This document shows positions 14,712 through 15,424 of a stretch of DNA of 15,424 bases, in pieces. The stretch covers positions 1 through 15,424 of the forward strand of contig JAEZAU010000125.1 of the NCBI GenBank assembly GCA_023430325.1, read 5' to 3'. A program made the position numbers and the translations under genes. Every line of letters starts with the position of its first letter. Position 1 is the stretch's first letter. This stretch comes from Bacteroidota bacterium (lineage in GTDB: Bacteria; Bacteroidota; Bacteroidia; Flavobacteriales_F; PHOS-HE28). The notes beneath the pieces are model-generated. The model ran no database searches, was not told where the DNA came from, and saw only the letters and a program-made list of their open reading frames with translations.

Positions 14712-15424
14712 ATGAGAAGGTTCTGGATAGGCGTGGATGTTAGTAAGAAGTCGCTGGATGTAGCCTTGGTACAAGTGAACGGCCGGGTGGAAGCCCAGGT
14801 GAAAGTGGCCAACAAGGCCGAAGCGATCCAAAAGCTGTGGGCGCGATGGGAAAAGAGCCATGGCCTGATCGCGGAGGATACCCTGGTATGCCTGGAGGCG
14901 ACAGGTCATCACTCCAACCTGCCGGTGCTCACCTTGTTGGATATGAAGATCCCAACCTGGCTCGCGCACCCGACCAGTATCCTCAAGAGCATTGGTCATA
15001 CCCGTGGCAAGGATGACAAGATCGATGCGCTCAGGATCGCCACTTACGCCCGCCGGTTCGATGACAAGGCACGGTTGGTTACAGAGCACTTCCGCCGCAC
15101 TCTGCGCTTGAAGCAAATGATCACCGAGCGCAGGAATCTGGTGAGGCGCAAGGGTTTTCTGGATGCAAAGATGAAGGATGCTACCAGGTATTACAATGAA
15201 GAGGATCGCGACAACTGCCTACGTCGCGCCCAGGCGGAAGGAGCCTTGTTGAAGAAGCACATCAAGGAGCTTGATGTGGTGATCAAGGAGTTGATCAAGG
15301 CCGATGCGCAACTACATGAACAGTACAAGCTCCTGATGTCCATAGATGGTGTTGGCGAAGTGTTGAGCGCCAATCTGCTGGCCACCACTGAAGGCTTCAC
15401 ACGCTACAATACGCCCAGGGAACT
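14712..15424 (+). CDS. IS110-family transposase, N-terminal part (cut by window end)
   Basis: 237 codons are present with no stop; the gene continues past the window. The N-terminal DEDD (RuvC-like) domain shows its acidic residues: D9 in WIGVDVSKKSLDVA, E62 in VCLEATGHH, and D101/D102 and D105 in HTRGKDDKIDALRIA. A coiled-coil stretch follows (about 130-210, many Lys, Arg and Glu). The last visible part, LLMSIDGVGEVLSANLLATT, is the start of the Transposase_20 domain (helix-hairpin-helix-like, usually xPGIGxxxAxxLLA), which carries the catalytic serine further on, outside the window. IS110 enzymes are bridge-RNA-guided recombinases that cut and join through a serine and need both domains. 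The ATG at 14712 gives the usual MxxxWIGVDVSK start. Whether the element is intact cannot be seen. Confidence 0.95.
   Translation, partial: MRRFWIGVDVSKKSLDVALVQVNGRVEAQVKVANKAEAIQKLWARWEKSHGLIAEDTLVCLEATGHHSNLPVLTLLDMKIPTWLAHPTSILKSIGHTRGKDDKIDALRIATYARRFDDKARLVTEHFRRTLRLKQMITERRNLVRRKGFLDAKMKDATRYYNEEDRDNCLRRAQAEGALLKKHIKELDVVIKELIKADAQLHEQYKLLMSIDGVGEVLSANLLATTEGFTRYNTPRE

Larger units (their letters stand above)
14470..15424 (+). mobile_element. IS110-family insertion sequence, left part (runs off the window)
   Basis: The element consists of a structured non-coding left end of about 240 bases followed by a DEDD transposase, which is the layout of the IS110 group (long 5' non-coding end, no terminal inverted repeats needed). 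The right end is outside the window. The left end cannot be fixed from one copy. I place it tentatively near 14470 because the preceding open frame breaks there, and because CTCTA at 14470-14474 is complementary to TAGAG at 14640-14644 in the second loop of the putative bridge RNA, where a right-donor guide would be expected. That match is only five bases. Confidence 0.8.

Noticed and set aside
14685..15116. Minus-strand open frame of 143 codons opposite the transposase
   Set aside because: The + strand carries the full IS110 DEDD motif set; the opposite frame is a shadow.

Overview
The window looks like the chromosome of a member of the Bacteroidota, most likely a fairly GC-rich Flavobacteriales-type lineage. 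This rests on a gldH-type gliding-motility lipoprotein (a family confined to Bacteroidota), on a Bacteroidota-style PSP1/RicT protein with a cysteine-rich N-terminus translationally coupled to gldH, on the PBP1A that follows, and on the scarcity of Shine-Dalgarno sequences. No tRNA, rRNA, CRISPR array or phage module was seen.

Left part (1-950): a stretch with no convincing gene, then a very hydrophilic, probably disordered 136-aa protein (280-690), then a 55-aa DUF1328-type membrane protein (729-896) followed by a good intrinsic terminator (916-948).

Central block (1043-11344): six genes, all on the + strand and tightly packed. They are a 1200-aa membrane histidine kinase, an enoyl-CoA hydratase, a polysaccharide/lipid flippase, a RicT-like PSP1 protein, the lipoprotein GldH (overlapping ricT by 4 bp) and a class A penicillin-binding protein (PBP1A). 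Most are envelope functions: a sensor, an export flippase, a surface-motility lipoprotein and a peptidoglycan synthase. The PBP1A carries a four-cysteine insert in its linker region.

Accessory part (11345-14331): a small cysteine-patterned protein on the minus strand (the only convincing minus-strand gene), divergent from a 7-TM membrane protein of unknown role. After that come a NarL-type histidine kinase and its LuxR-type response regulator, which overlap by 29 bp.

Right end (about 14440-15424): an IS110-family insertion sequence that runs off the window. The transposase N-terminal DEDD domain is present. The roughly 200 bases upstream of it fold as a 5' hairpin plus two large, related stem-loops. 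Each loop contains a copy of an imperfect 28-nt repeat closed by the same AGGC/GCCT hairpin. This is the architecture expected of a bridge RNA (target-binding and donor-binding loops) and is the most interesting object in the window. Just left of it, an ATG followed by a signal-peptide-like start (MKQLLLSLSLL) ends abruptly, which suggests that the element interrupted a secreted-protein gene.
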